Source: Saprospiraceae bacterium (GTDB taxonomy: Bacteria; Bacteroidota; Bacteroidia; Chitinophagales; Saprospiraceae). Taken from it: a stretch of DNA of 64,000 nt. This document shows positions 28,707-39,248 of the stretch, one piece after another; the first letter of the stretch is position 1; each line of letters begins with the position of its first letter. Location: positions 1-64,000 of the forward strand of contig JALHRR010000006.1 in assembly GCA_022841345.1 (NCBI GenBank), given 5' to 3'. A model generated the notes under the pieces. The model was given only the letters and a program-made list of their open reading frames with translations. It was not told the origin of the DNA and did not search any database. A program made the translations under genes and the position numbers.

Positions 28707-29684
28707 TTAAAAATAGCGTGGATTGATCATTCGTTGAGAATCTTCTGATTCCCTGATTAGTTGATATCTAATTACGGCTTCGATACTACCACTACTATAC
28801 TGACGAATCTCCGAGAGTAAAATATCATAGGAGAAGCCAATAAATAATGGATTTGTGATTTGGAACCCAAAAAGAACATCAATTGATTCACCAAATTGAT
28901 TACTGGCACCCCCTGAACGATATGACAATCCAAACATATAACGTTTGGCAATCATCAAATTGGTATTGATTTCATAACTCAGGGGAGCATTATTTACATA
29001 CTTCAGCAGCGCCTGAGGAGTCAACTCAAGGTCTTGGTTCAATTTGACAGATCCACCGACCATCAGATAGGCATGTCTGCTCTCCCGGGACAGAGGGACT
29101 TCTTTATCATTGAAATCCAGATTGCTCGTTAATAATCTTGGAATGGAAATACCTGTAAAGAATGTCTTCGTTGAAAAATATAGTCCAAAACCAAAATTTG
29201 GGATATAACTATTCACATCTTCTCCCGGGATAGCCCCATCCATTCCAATATCTTGTGATCCTCTAAGTCTGGGATCCAAAAAATTCACACCATAATATCT
29301 CATTGAAGCCTGCAATCCTGCACTGAGTCTTGCTTCCGGACCTAATTGGATCTTATAGGCATATTGTGCGTCAATTGTCCAGGTATCATAAATGCTGATA
29401 TTATGCCGGAAAATATTCAGGCCCAATCCAATTTTCTTAGACTTAAGTGCCCCATCTACGCTAAGGCCCATGGCAGTAGGTGCTCCTTCAAAACCCATCC
29501 ATTGATTCCTGTATATTCCTGTAAATGTCAAATCACCAAGTGCTCCGACAAATCCCGGATTTATGACCCCTTTGTTAAACATGAATTGCGTGTATTGCTG
29601 TTCATGCTGCGCAGATAAGGATGCAGAGAACAATAGTAAGGTCAAACCTATGAAGAGGGGTAAAGTATTTATTCTCATTTTCAT
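28707..29684 (-). CDS. PorP/SprF family type IX secretion outer membrane protein
   Basis: The 325-residue protein has a signal peptide ending LSAQ, then HEQQYTQFMFNKGVINPGFVGA, the diagnostic start of PorP/SprF proteins, and alternating amphipathic strands of a beta-barrel to the C-terminus. SprF-like proteins are needed to export or anchor specific partner proteins bearing type B sorting domains. Its ATG shares one base with the stop of the giant adhesin gene, which argues for a dedicated pair. Confidence 0.93.
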   Translation of the reverse strand: MKMRINTLPLFIGLTLLLFSASLSAQHEQQYTQFMFNKGVINPGFVGALGDLTFTGIYRNQWMGFEGAPTAMGLSVDGALKSKKIGLGLNIFRHNISIYDTWTIDAQYAYKIQLGPEARLSAGLQASMRYYGVNFLDPRLRGSQDIGMDGAIPGEDVNSYIPNFGFGLYFSTKTFFTGISIPRLLTSNLDFNDKEVPLSRESRHAYLMVGGSVKLNQDLELTPQALLKYVNNAPLSYEINTNLMIAKRYMFGLSYRSGGASNQFGESIDVLFGFQITNPLFIGFSYDILLSEIRQYSSGSIEAVIRYQLIRESEDSQRMINPRYF

Positions 29685-32600
29685 TATCTTTTAATAATTA
29701 CAAATCCGGTTTTTGGAGTAGATCCATCTGCAAAATCAACAACAAAGAAGTAAGTGCCGACAGGCAAATCTTCTCCACGATATGTTCCTTTCCAATTGTT
29801 TAGGTAAGGAGATTCTTCAAATACAGATGAGCCCTGCTCATTGAATATTGTGACCTTATTGTTCGGGAACAAATTAGAGGACAAGCAAGGAATAAAGAAT
29901 ACATCATTTGTCCCATCATCATTAGGTGTTATGATGGTTGGAATGGCACAATCTGAATCATCGCCAATTCTGATATCTACCCTTGCTTCTGAACAGAGAT
30001 TGGGACAGCCAACTGCACAAATTCTATAGGTGTAGAAGTCATTTCCAACATAATTAGCATAGGCTCTGTAGTCAAAATTTTCGTCAATCCGCGGTATTAA
30101 ATTACCAAATTCAGGCGCCCGAATAATATCTATAGTATATGTCTCAGGAGTATCATCATTATTTACCATATTAATCGTGACCACACCTGCATAACTAACT
30201 AAAGCCTGATCATTTCTGGCAATTGGAGGAATTTGATAAAAAATATTAACTGTATCCCGCGAGAAATTGACACAAGCCCCCTGACTGAGACTCCATTGCA
30301 CTCTGTTGAGACCTGGTCTTAAACCAAATACCGAGGTGGAGATAGCATTGGGCATTTCTATGGTCAAAAACGGATCGACAATTGCCCAGGAACCCACTCC
30401 TAAAGTTGGAGTAATTGCAGAAATGAAGACTTCATCTGCATTGCAAGAGACTACATCCGGTCCACCAAATGCGGATGTAGCGGGTACATAATCAATATTT
30501 ATATTGAGTGGTATGGAGCTATTGGAGGTACATCCATCTATATTGGCTATGACATAGAATGTGTTTAATCCGGCATTAAATCTTGATAAATCGGCCAGTT
30601 GAATACATCTGGAGTTGGAAGCCGGAGAAACAATTTCATCATTCTCAGTCCAATACCATGTGTATAATCCACCAGTTACTACATCTGCTTCATTGATACA
30701 GAGTTCCAGCATTGCTCCCGGAGCATTTCCACAGACAGATGCATTGACAGCGTTCAAACCCGGTGCTACGGGTTTTGGTCTTACAGTTACCTGGAATGGA
30801 GTGGAAGGTGGGGATTTACAACCATTAATTACAATCTCTAATTGATAATTTCCACTATTGGCAATAGAAACCGGAAATAAGGTTGGGTTCTGATCAGATG
30901 AGCTAAACCCTGCCGGACCATTCCATATGTAGTCAGCTCCCGGTGTAAAATTGGTACTTAACTTAAGAGTATCACCTTCGCAAATCACCATTGTGCCTGA
31001 TATTTGAGGCCTGGAAGGGGAAGCTCTTAGCTGTAAATTGAAAGGCATGGATCCATCTGATACACAACCATCTTTTTCCACCCGGATTTGGTAGGTTCCA
31101 TTGTGGATGGCTCCGTTACCTGAATCAATCTTTAACTCGGGCACATTTGTATTAAATGTTCCGAAGGGTGTCTGCCAAATGTAGATTGCATTCATTCCAT
31201 AATTGGAAGTGCTGATGATGATTTCCTGTCCTTCACAATAAAATGGTTCTGCGTTGATAATCGGCCTGGCAGGAATATCTTTTACATTCAATATGACTGA
31301 GGCTGAGGTAGAGACGCAACCAAAACTATTAGTCACAACAAGCGTATATACTCCATTCATTGCAGAAGTCACATTGTTTCTGCATGGAGACGGAAGATTG
31401 GATTCATACCCGCCCGGCCCTGACCAAAAATAAGTATTTCCCGCTCCACCCGGAAAGACAGTTGCAGCAAAACAAACAGGAGTTGTTCCAGTTACACAAT
31501 CAGGCGCATCAAAACTGATCGCAGTAATGTTGGGCCTTTGAATTACTTCCACATTTGTTAATCCTTCATAGTCACAACCCTTGGTGCTGATCATTTTTAC
31601 TCTGTATGTACCTGCAACCGGGACAACTTTCAAAGTAGCCCCTTCCCCGACCCTCATATTGTCGGGCCTGAACCATTCATAGGTAGCGCCTGCAACATCT
31701 GTTGCAAATAATGTTACTGTATCTCCGCTACAAACAGGACCATTGTTGCTTACAGTGAAATTATAGCTTACTTCTACATCCACGATCAGATTGTTGGATG
31801 TCAATGAGCGACAGCCATCCAGTGTGGCAAATACAGTCCAGATTCCATTAAGAGCAGAAGTGATATTATTTAAAACTAATTCGCTTTCTGGGGTAGGAAT
31901 GGTAGATCCATCCGGATGATTCCATGTAAATTGATCTGCTTCATTAATATTGTTAACGCTTAAAATCAGGTTTTCTCCGGGACATACTGCAGTATTACTG
32001 GTGAGTATCGGAGTGTCAGGTCTTGGTTTTACAATTACTTCTACAACTCCCGGATTGGAAGCACATCCATTTTCAAATATAAATAGTGTGTATGCTCCGG
32101 AATTGAATAATGACGCAGTTTGTGTAATGACCGGATTTTGAACTGTATCCTGGAATGAAAAAGGTCCGGTCCACGAATAAGTAATATTAGGTCCAACAGT
32201 AGGAGTTCCTATGGTTAGCAATTGACCCTGACATACTTCAACAAATGCTGCAGTGACTGCTGCGTCCTTCTTAGCCAATACTGTAATTTCTTTTGAAATG
32301 GATGGCGGGCTGATACATGTCCGTGTCTCCACCTGAACGTAAAAGCTGTAAGTGCCCGGCGGCAGCGTAAGGTTGTATCCGGGTGCGAGCGTAGAATCGA
32401 GGAATGTTCCTCCAGGGGCAAGACCCCTGTACCATTTATAAACGGCTCCGTCTCCCACCTCCTGAGTGCTCAATTGAATTAAAGCACCCTGACAAACCGT
32501 GTCCCTGGCTGCAAAAAGATCAGGAACTCCTGGTTGTGTTGGAATCTGAACTGTAACTGTCCCAGTCGATATACATCCACCTATTCCAAGTACTGTAAGA

Positions 32601-35600
32601 GTATAGGTCCCCGAATAATCAGATGATACATTGGCAATTACCGGATTTTCCTGATTCGAACTAAAATTATTGGGGCCTATCCAGGCATAAGTGTATGCAT
32701 TTCCACTGGGAGAGACGGGGACATTGGCAAATAATTGGAGAGAGTCATTTTCACAAATATCAATTGTATAAAGCGGATTAAGAACTGTAGTTTCTATTCT
32801 CACTATTGTCTGACAACTGCTGCTATTTCCTGCAGCGTCTGTCACAGTTAATGCAACAACAATCTCCTGACCTGCCTGACTACAGGTAAATTTATCGGGA
32901 CTGACTTCATAAAGTACAATTCCACAATTATCGTTGCTACCCGCATCTATCATATTTGGCAAAAGAGTGGTAGTGTCCAGTCCGGATGGATGGATGAATA
33001 CAATGGTGCTTTGACAAGCTGCAATGGGTGGTTCATCATCAATGATATTTATATCGAAGCTGCAGGAGCCACTATTTCCTGAATTATCATAGACTGTGTA
33101 TTCGACAGTGGAAAGGCCTGAATTAAAATCTACATGGGGTCTTCTGTCGGATCCTGATAGTGTGGTAAAGGGAACAACTGTTGATCCACTCACCGAATAA
33201 GCAACATCAAATGCACCAAAAGTTAAAGTCATATACATGTAACTGGAACTGTCAACCTGACCACTCATGGTTACATTTTGCCTGATGCATGGATTGATCC
33301 CTACTTCGAGACCACCCGGAGGAATTCCAAATTCTACGTTTGAAACAGCTCTGAATGCCACCGATCCTGTGGATGCCCACCTGTTAAAGTCCAGAATTGG
33401 TAAATCAAATGTAATGATGGATTCATTATCACAATCACCATTGGTCACATTCGGCTGTCCCATTTCTGTAGTACCCAGCAGAAAATCATCAGGATCATAT
33501 ATTGAAAAATAAGCACCTTCTTCATCTGTATTTGCTTTTAGAGCAATGCTAAGTCTGACAAATTCTGAATCTGCGGTATTGAATAGTCCGTTAAAAGTTA
33601 TTGTTTTGTCCCTTGCCAGATAATCATTGAGGTCAGGATCAAAATCAAATATCAAATAGGCATCAGAGAGTGCGCCGGGTCTTGTCTCATTGAACTGAAC
33701 TGGAAGTCCGCAATTATCCTCAAAATCAAAAGGCAGGTTCAGGGTAAGTCCAAGCATACATGAATCACCCGGTAGTGCAAATACCATATCATCAGGGCAG
33801 CTAATTTCAGGAGCCTGGTCATCAATTATATCTATTTGTTGGAGGCAGGAGGCCACATTACCAAAGCAATCTGCAATATCATATCTCACAGAATATGAGC
33901 CAACTGTAAGATCATCAGACCAGCCATTTGCCGGATCCAGCGGATTAGCAGGGCCGCCATTGATGGAGTAAGTGAATACAGCATCTTCTGCCTTAGCCAC
34001 AGTATATATCAAATCTGTATCAACAAAACTACCACCGCAAATATCATTGACAGAAAATCTTCCGGGTTGTCCTGTTACTATATTTGGTTCCATCCTGAAA
34101 GTGATTTTACCATCCTGGATCCATTTGTTCATTTGGGCTGAAGTGAAATCAGAGAACTGTGTGCTTCCATTTCCACATTGCAGATTAACTGGCTGAGTGA
34201 TGCCAATCAATTCTCCATCCTCATCAAATACATTAAAATATTCTGTAGCCGCTTCAGCATCTGTATTATTTAGGGAGATGATCAAAGTGACCGGAAGTGT
34301 CAAAGCTTCAGCGGATGCAAGATTAACAGTAAATTCAAGCAATACCGGCTCAACCGGAACATCAATATTACCTGATTGGAGAGAAAATATAGGTGCCACA
34401 TAGTTACTTGTATCTGTAGTTATTGTGCCCAAACACAGGTCGGTTATAAGTGGGGGAGCTACACTAATGAAGGCTTCGCAGGTTCCATCGGCCACCACTA
34501 CATTAATATCTTCAGGACAATATTCAATTTGTGGAGGAACATCGTCTATTACCAGAAGATTGGCTTGAACAGATTGTGCATTTCCGCATCCATCAAAAAT
34601 AACAAAATCAACTGTTTTTTGGAGGACCGCTTCTCCATCGCAGGAAGGATTGCCTGGATTAGCCGGTGAGCTTCCCGGGAAAGTACTTGTATCCTCAATG
34701 TCATAAGATCCGGGCTCGGCTGCAAAGATCTGCGCATTGCCACAAGCATCTGAGAATGTTGCCCCGGCAAAACCACTGAGCCAATTCTGATAATCAGTCA
34801 ATACTTCTCCCAGGTCTTCACAAGTCAATAATAAGTCTTGCGGGGAATTTATGAAAACCGGGTCAGTATTATCAGTGACAAAAATTTGTTGTGTGAGCGC
34901 AGAACTGTTTCCACAAACATCCGTTGCAGTCCATTGTCTTTCAATCCTGTAAGATCCCGGGCAATTTCCGGGGAATTCAAATTCCACCAAAACATAGCTT
35001 ACCGGTGATCCACAAGCATCCATTATTGAATCAAGGGGCTCGGCGGGAGGTGAATCATTATCACCACAATTCAAATTGATATTTTCATCCAGATTGATCA
35101 CAGGTCCTGTTTCATCCTGAATGAATATCTGCTGAGTTTGTACTGCCGAATTTCCGCAGGCATCAGTCACAGTCCATTTCCTGGAAAGTGTATACGTATA
35201 AGAGGAACAATCAGCCGGGTCAGTACCTTTGGTATCCGTTTCTGTAAGTACAAAGCTTAAATTGAAGCGGCAATTGTCCTCAACTTGAGGCTCTGTTGCC
35301 TCTGGAATTTCGCTACAATCGACAGTAACATCAGCCGGAAAATTAACAAATATAGGTGAGTCATTATCTTCTACCGTCAAAACTGCGGAAGGCAAAGTAA
35401 TCTCATTGCCGCACTCATCTGACACCGTAAGCGTAACTGTGACAGACCAGTCACAATTGTCCGCGGATGGGAATGGGTAAGTTTCCGGATCTGAAGGATC
35501 GCCTGTTCCGCTTTGTGCATTGCTGTCGGTCCAGGTAAAATTTACCAAAACTATAGCGCCACATTCATCAGTTATTTCTGCACCTAAAAAATCATTTAAT

Positions 35601-37213
35601 TGTGCATCGATAACTGCAGCCAGCGTTTCAGAACAATCAATTGTCACATCTGCCGGAGGGCTTATCATGACAGGAAGCAGGGTATCAATAACTGTAAATG
35701 TTGCAATTGTTGGAGTTGACAACTCATTTCCACAACCATCTCTAAGGAAAAACGAGACAGTAACGTTTCCAGAGTTTCCACAACTGGCATTTTGTGAACT
35801 ATTGAGCAAGGCAATTGCACCTGAAAGAGGAGGATCTGCTCTAAAGCTGGTAAAACCACAATCGTCAGTTCCCTGAGCCCCGGCACTAGAATTGACCCAA
35901 TCTGTCAGAACTGCCACAATTCCAGCGGCACTGCTGCATTGGATGGTGGTATCCTGAGCAGGATTGGTAAGCAAAGGTGCAGCATTATCAATCACAGCAA
36001 AGGTGGCAGGCGCTTCTACTGATTGATCACAGAAGTCACTATACACAAAAGTAACTGCAATTCGTCCCAGTACAGAATCAAATGATTCTCCATTGATATC
36101 AACATTGTCTTCACATGGGGCATTAATTGAAACTTGAAGCAAACTGTCCAATTGATCCAGGGTAACTGCTGCATCATTTATCTTATAGGATATAAGAAGT
36201 TCTCCAATTCCCAGACAGTTATCTGAGGTCTGTACATTTGCTCCGCTCAATAACCATTCTCTGTATACCCCAAATACATCTGAACCATCACAAACATAAG
36301 CTGTATCCCTGGGTAACACATCAATTGTAGGGCCGGTATTATCATTAAATTGAAATGTAGCTAAGGTGGTTGCAGAATTACCACAAGCATCTGAAGCCAC
36401 AAAGCTTACCTGCAATGGAGTGTTACAGGCTCCCACCAGTGTTGGGTTTTCTGGAATAGTGGTCCAGGTGATTTCTGAACAGCCATCTGTGGCTGCTGCT
36501 CCGCCATGTGTGTCCAGCCAGGTTTCAAATGCAGACAATAAGGATCCATTACTACAATTATGTGTAAGATTTTCCGCGGGTTTAATAATTTCAGGAACTG
36601 TGACATCCGGAATACCTGTAATTTCTTGTTCAAAGAAGCCTTCATTTCCTGCCTCATCAACAGCCCTCCAGGTTCTGGTGAAACTCATTTCAGTACAAAA
36701 ACTGAGGGTATCAGAATCTGTGAAAGTTATTTGAATGAGCTCATTCGGAGAGCAATTATCTGTGACAGCGTTAGGAGGCAGCGTCACTTCATCTGTGCAG
36801 GTTATACTGACCTGGTCCGGAATCATAGATGTATTAAAGACCGGAGGACTTTGATCCACAAAAGCAATGCTGAATTCAAAATCCGTTGAATCTCCCATAT
36901 TGTCAAAGACCCTGTAGATCACAGAAACTGTAACACCTGCAGGAACAAAACCATCAATCATATAATCATCAGATATAATAATCTGAATGCTATCAATCAT
37001 GAACGGGTCCAGTGGAGTGATAATGGGATTATTCATGGTGTCCCAATTCAGAATTCCTTCGCAGCCATTTCCTACTGCAACAGTATCGGGACCCAGGTAT
37101 TCAAATATGAATTTATCTTCCTGAGCATGTGCTCCTATTGTATTGATAATCAATAGGGAAAATAAAAAAATCGCCTTTTTCGCAAAGTCAATTACGGTAG
37201 AGTATTTTATCAT
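29684..37213 (-). CDS. Giant cell-surface adhesin with HYR/Ig-like repeats and type B sorting domain (SprB-like)
   Basis: The protein has 2509 residues from the ATG at 37211-37213 (a TTG two codons upstream is less likely). After a signal peptide ending AHAQ, about nine hyalin-repeat-like modules run to roughly residue 1390, each opening with phrases such as DNTGPTI, DNAAPLL or DDQAPEI. About eight Ig/PKD-like modules follow (to about 2200), each with a VCQG or ICEG cysteine motif and a YxW core. A cadherin-like module and a gliding-type C-terminal domain (PTIITPNDDGTNDVF to GFVIIKR) end it. The many cysteines suggest disulphide-bonded modules outside the cell. Adhesion or gliding are inferred roles. 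Confidence 0.9.
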   Translation of the reverse strand: MIKYSTVIDFAKKAIFLFSLLIINTIGAHAQEDKFIFEYLGPDTVAVGNGCEGILNWDTMNNPIITPLDPFMIDSIQIIISDDYMIDGFVPAGVTVSVIYRVFDNMGDSTDFEFSIAFVDQSPPVFNTSMIPDQVSITCTDEVTLPPNAVTDNCSPNELIQITFTDSDTLSFCTEMSFTRTWRAVDEAGNEGFFEQEITGIPDVTVPEIIKPAENLTHNCSNGSLLSAFETWLDTHGGAAATDGCSEITWTTIPENPTLVGACNTPLQVSFVASDACGNSATTLATFQFNDNTGPTIDVLPRDTAYVCDGSDVFGVYREWLLSGANVQTSDNCLGIGELLISYKINDAAVTLDQLDSLLQVSINAPCEDNVDINGESFDSVLGRIAVTFVYSDFCDQSVEAPATFAVIDNAAPLLTNPAQDTTIQCSSAAGIVAVLTDWVNSSAGAQGTDDCGFTSFRADPPLSGAIALLNSSQNASCGNSGNVTVSFFLRDGCGNELSTPTIATFTVIDTLLPVMISPPADVTIDCSETLAAVIDAQLNDFLGAEITDECGAIVLVNFTWTDSNAQSGTGDPSDPETYPFPSADNCDWSVTVTLTVSDECGNEITLPSAVLTVEDNDSPIFVNFPADVTVDCSEIPEATEPQVEDNCRFNLSFVLTETDTKGTDPADCSSYTYTLSRKWTVTDACGNSAVQTQQIFIQDETGPVINLDENINLNCGDNDSPPAEPLDSIMDACGSPVSYVLVEFEFPGNCPGSYRIERQWTATDVCGNSSALTQQIFVTDNTDPVFINSPQDLLLTCEDLGEVLTDYQNWLSGFAGATFSDACGNAQIFAAEPGSYDIEDTSTFPGSSPANPGNPSCDGEAVLQKTVDFVIFDGCGNAQSVQANLLVIDDVPPQIEYCPEDINVVVADGTCEAFISVAPPLITDLCLGTITTDTSNYVAPIFSLQSGNIDVPVEPVLLEFTVNLASAEALTLPVTLIISLNNTDAEAATEYFNVFDEDGELIGITQPVNLQCGNGSTQFSDFTSAQMNKWIQDGKITFRMEPNIVTGQPGRFSVNDICGGSFVDTDLIYTVAKAEDAVFTYSINGGPANPLDPANGWSDDLTVGSYSVRYDIADCFGNVASCLQQIDIIDDQAPEISCPDDMVFALPGDSCMLGLTLNLPFDFEDNCGLPVQFNETRPGALSDAYLIFDFDPDLNDYLARDKTITFNGLFNTADSEFVRLSIALKANTDEEGAYFSIYDPDDFLLGTTEMGQPNVTNGDCDNESIITFDLPILDFNRWASTGSVAFRAVSNVEFGIPPGGLEVGINPCIRQNVTMSGQVDSSSYMYMTLTFGAFDVAYSVSGSTVVPFTTLSGSDRRPHVDFNSGLSTVEYTVYDNSGNSGSCSFDINIIDDEPPIAACQSTIVFIHPSGLDTTTLLPNMIDAGSNDNCGIVLYEVSPDKFTCSQAGQEIVVALTVTDAAGNSSSCQTIVRIETTVLNPLYTIDICENDSLQLFANVPVSPSGNAYTYAWIGPNNFSSNQENPVIANVSSDYSGTYTLTVLGIGGCISTGTVTVQIPTQPGVPDLFAARDTVCQGALIQLSTQEVGDGAVYKWYRGLAPGGTFLDSTLAPGYNLTLPPGTYSFYVQVETRTCISPPSISKEITVLAKKDAAVTAAFVEVCQGQLLTIGTPTVGPNITYSWTGPFSFQDTVQNPVITQTASLFNSGAYTLFIFENGCASNPGVVEVIVKPRPDTPILTSNTAVCPGENLILSVNNINEADQFTWNHPDGSTIPTPESELVLNNITSALNGIWTVFATLDGCRSLTSNNLIVDVEVSYNFTVSNNGPVCSGDTVTLFATDVAGATYEWFRPDNMRVGEGATLKVVPVAGTYRVKMISTKGCDYEGLTNVEVIQRPNITAISFDAPDCVTGTTPVCFAATVFPGGAGNTYFWSGPGGYESNLPSPCRNNVTSAMNGVYTLVVTNSFGCVSTSASVILNVKDIPARPIINAEPFYCEGQEIIISTSNYGMNAIYIWQTPFGTFNTNVPELKIDSGNGAIHNGTYQIRVEKDGCVSDGSMPFNLQLRASPSRPQISGTMVICEGDTLKLSTNFTPGADYIWNGPAGFSSSDQNPTLFPVSIANSGNYQLEIVINGCKSPPSTPFQVTVRPKPVAPGLNAVNASVCGNAPGAMLELCINEADVVTGGLYTWYWTENDEIVSPASNSRCIQLADLSRFNAGLNTFYVIANIDGCTSNSSIPLNINIDYVPATSAFGGPDVVSCNADEVFISAITPTLGVGSWAIVDPFLTIEMPNAISTSVFGLRPGLNRVQWSLSQGACVNFSRDTVNIFYQIPPIARNDQALVSYAGVVTINMVNNDDTPETYTIDIIRAPEFGNLIPRIDENFDYRAYANYVGNDFYTYRICAVGCPNLCSEARVDIRIGDDSDCAIPTIITPNDDGTNDVFFIPCLSSNLFPNNKVTIFNEQGSSVFEESPYLNNWKGTYRGEDLPVGTYFFVVDFADGSTPKTGFVIIKR

Positions 37214-37381
37214 AAACAATTTCTTGAGCTGTTTTCAATCACCACAACCTGATGACAGCAATTTACACTGTGCAGTTGGGGATAGGTAACAAATTTAAGA
37301 CAATTGTAGTACCTGCCGCAATAAGTTTGAAACAAATCTAAAAAATGATAATAATATACCCTGAAGAATTAGCCTGAGAGT

Positions 37382-37579
37382 CTACTCTTCTTCCTGGTCC
37401 GAGGAATCATCCGGCTTTTCGTTCAGCTTTCGGTCCTCTACATGTTCGTTGAGGAAAGTATTGATTTTGTCAATTCCGAAAGTACTCTCGATTTGCCCGA
37501 ATTCATTGATCTGAATCTGGAATCCTTTGAGTTCCTGATGGGTTGCCGGCCTTTTGGATGTTCGTTTTCGTTTTGACAT
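37382..37579 (-). CDS. Small conserved hypothetical protein following gltX
   Basis: From the ATG at 37577-37579 it encodes 65 residues: a basic start (MSKRKRTSKRP), a central segment ELKGFQIQINEFGQIESTF, a helix DKINTFLNEHV and an acidic tail of glutamates. No catalytic motif is visible and no function is known. Its ATG is one base from the gltX stop, so translation is probably coupled. A longer start within gltX is possible but would encode ten unconserved residues. Confidence 0.7.
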   Translation of the reverse strand: MSKRKRTSKRPATHQELKGFQIQINEFGQIESTFGIDKINTFLNEHVEDRKLNEKPDDSSDQEEE

Positions 37580-37580
37580 T

Positions 37581-39116
37581 TTATGCTGGTAAAAGACTGC
37601 TTTCATCAATAAGTTTCTGAATTCTGGCCTTACATTTTTGCAGGCCTATCAGCATCATTGTCTGAAACAAATCAGGGCCTTTTAATGTTCCGGCAATTGC
37701 AATTCTTAACATAGGAAGCACCTGTCCCAGTCCCAGACCTGAGTTGGCTATATAATCCTTCACAGCATGCTCCAGATCTGTAGAATCATTTGTTTCCCAT
37801 TTCCCAATTAAATCAGCTAATCCCAGGATGGCATCCTTGTGCTCCGGATTCCATTTTTTCTTAAAAGTATCTGTATCTTTTGGAAAATCCTCAGTGAAAA
37901 AATACACTCCATCCCTCACTATATCAGGATATACGATAATTCTGTCTCTTAACAGGAAGCACACAGCAGCCAGATAATTTTCTGAAGGATTCCAGCCGGC
38001 CGATTTGATGGATGAAGCAACTTTTTCTGCAAGTTCTTCACCCGTTTGGTTTTTCAGGTATTGCTGATTAAACCATTTGATTTTATCAAAATCAAATCGC
38101 GCTCCGCTTTTGGAAACATGAGAAAGATCAAATGCCTGAATTAATTCATCCATACTAAAAATCTCCTGCTCTGTGCCCGGATTCCAGCCAAGAAATGCCA
38201 GAAAATTAATCAATGCATCCGGATCAAAACCCGCCTCCCGAAAACCTATGAAAGAATCTTCAGGATTTGGATCTTCCCAGGAAAGCGGAAATACCGGCAT
38301 GCCCAGTTTTACTCCATCTCGTTTGCTGAGTTTTCCTTTTCCATCCGGTTTCAATATCAAAGGTAAATGTGCAAATTGTGGCATGACTTGTTCCCATCCC
38401 AGAAATCTGTATAACAACACATGATGTGCCGTACTGGACAGCCATTCTTCGCCACGAATCACGTGAGATATTTTCATCAGATAGTCATCCACCACATTGG
38501 CAAGGTGGTATGTGGGCATTCCGTCACCTTTCAAAATAATTTTATCATCCAGTTCTGAAGTATTGAATGTCACTTCCCCTCTGATGATATCTGTAAATCT
38601 TACATCCTCACTTGCCGGCATTTTTAAGCGAACGGTATAAGATTCCGTTAAAAGCGCTTCATTCACTTCTGCCTCCGACATGGTAAGACTGTTTTTCATC
38701 TCCATCCGGGTGAGGGCATTGTAGGTGGCACTGTGATCAAACTTCAGTTTCCACTCTTCTCTCTTCTGCTCAAGTGACTCAGCGGTATCGAATGCATAAT
38801 AGGCATGGCCCTTTTGAATTAGTTGATCTGCAAACTGCGCATACATGTGTTTTCGTTCGGATTGTCTGTACGGACCATATGGTCCTCCCTGCATCGGACC
38901 CTCGTCAAAATGCAGTCCGCACCAGGCCAGTGCTTCGATGATATAGTCCTCAGCACCAGGCACAAAGCGGTTTTGATCGGTGTCTTCAATCCGTAAAATG
39001 AATGTTCCATTGTGCTTTTTTGCGAGCAGATAATTGAAAAGTGCGGTTCGTACGCCTCCAATATGAAGGGCCCCTGTCGGACTGGGTGCAAACCGAACTC
39101 TGATAGTTTGATGCAT
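37581..39116 (-). CDS. gltX: Glutamyl-tRNA synthetase
   Basis: Charges tRNA-Glu with glutamate in the cytoplasm. From the ATG at 39114-39116 the product has 511 residues and starts directly with the class I core: VRFAPSPTGALHIGG contains the HIGH-type motif (HIGG) and KGKLSKRDG is the KMSKS-type loop. GEEWLSSTAHHVLLYRFLGW lies between them. The C-terminal anticodon-binding helices follow. An upstream in-frame start at 39176 would add 20 residues with no family counterpart. Confidence 0.97.
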   Translation of the reverse strand: MHQTIRVRFAPSPTGALHIGGVRTALFNYLLAKKHNGTFILRIEDTDQNRFVPGAEDYIIEALAWCGLHFDEGPMQGGPYGPYRQSERKHMYAQFADQLIQKGHAYYAFDTAESLEQKREEWKLKFDHSATYNALTRMEMKNSLTMSEAEVNEALLTESYTVRLKMPASEDVRFTDIIRGEVTFNTSELDDKIILKGDGMPTYHLANVVDDYLMKISHVIRGEEWLSSTAHHVLLYRFLGWEQVMPQFAHLPLILKPDGKGKLSKRDGVKLGMPVFPLSWEDPNPEDSFIGFREAGFDPDALINFLAFLGWNPGTEQEIFSMDELIQAFDLSHVSKSGARFDFDKIKWFNQQYLKNQTGEELAEKVASSIKSAGWNPSENYLAAVCFLLRDRIIVYPDIVRDGVYFFTEDFPKDTDTFKKKWNPEHKDAILGLADLIGKWETNDSTDLEHAVKDYIANSGLGLGQVLPMLRIAIAGTLKGPDLFQTMMLIGLQKCKARIQKLIDESSLLPA

Positions 39117-39248
39117 GATTTGTATTTGCGGTAAAGTTAGTTGAATTTTTTTTTCTATATAATGCAATGTGAGCAAACCAAATGCGAAAAAATTGCGTTC
39201 TTTATGCTGAGTTTATATCCCAACATTGACGAACATATCTAAGCAATC

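Noticed and set aside
32215-32421. Other-frame ORF inside the giant adhesin gene
   Set aside because: No start context or homologous pattern; it is a shadow of the long adhesin frame.
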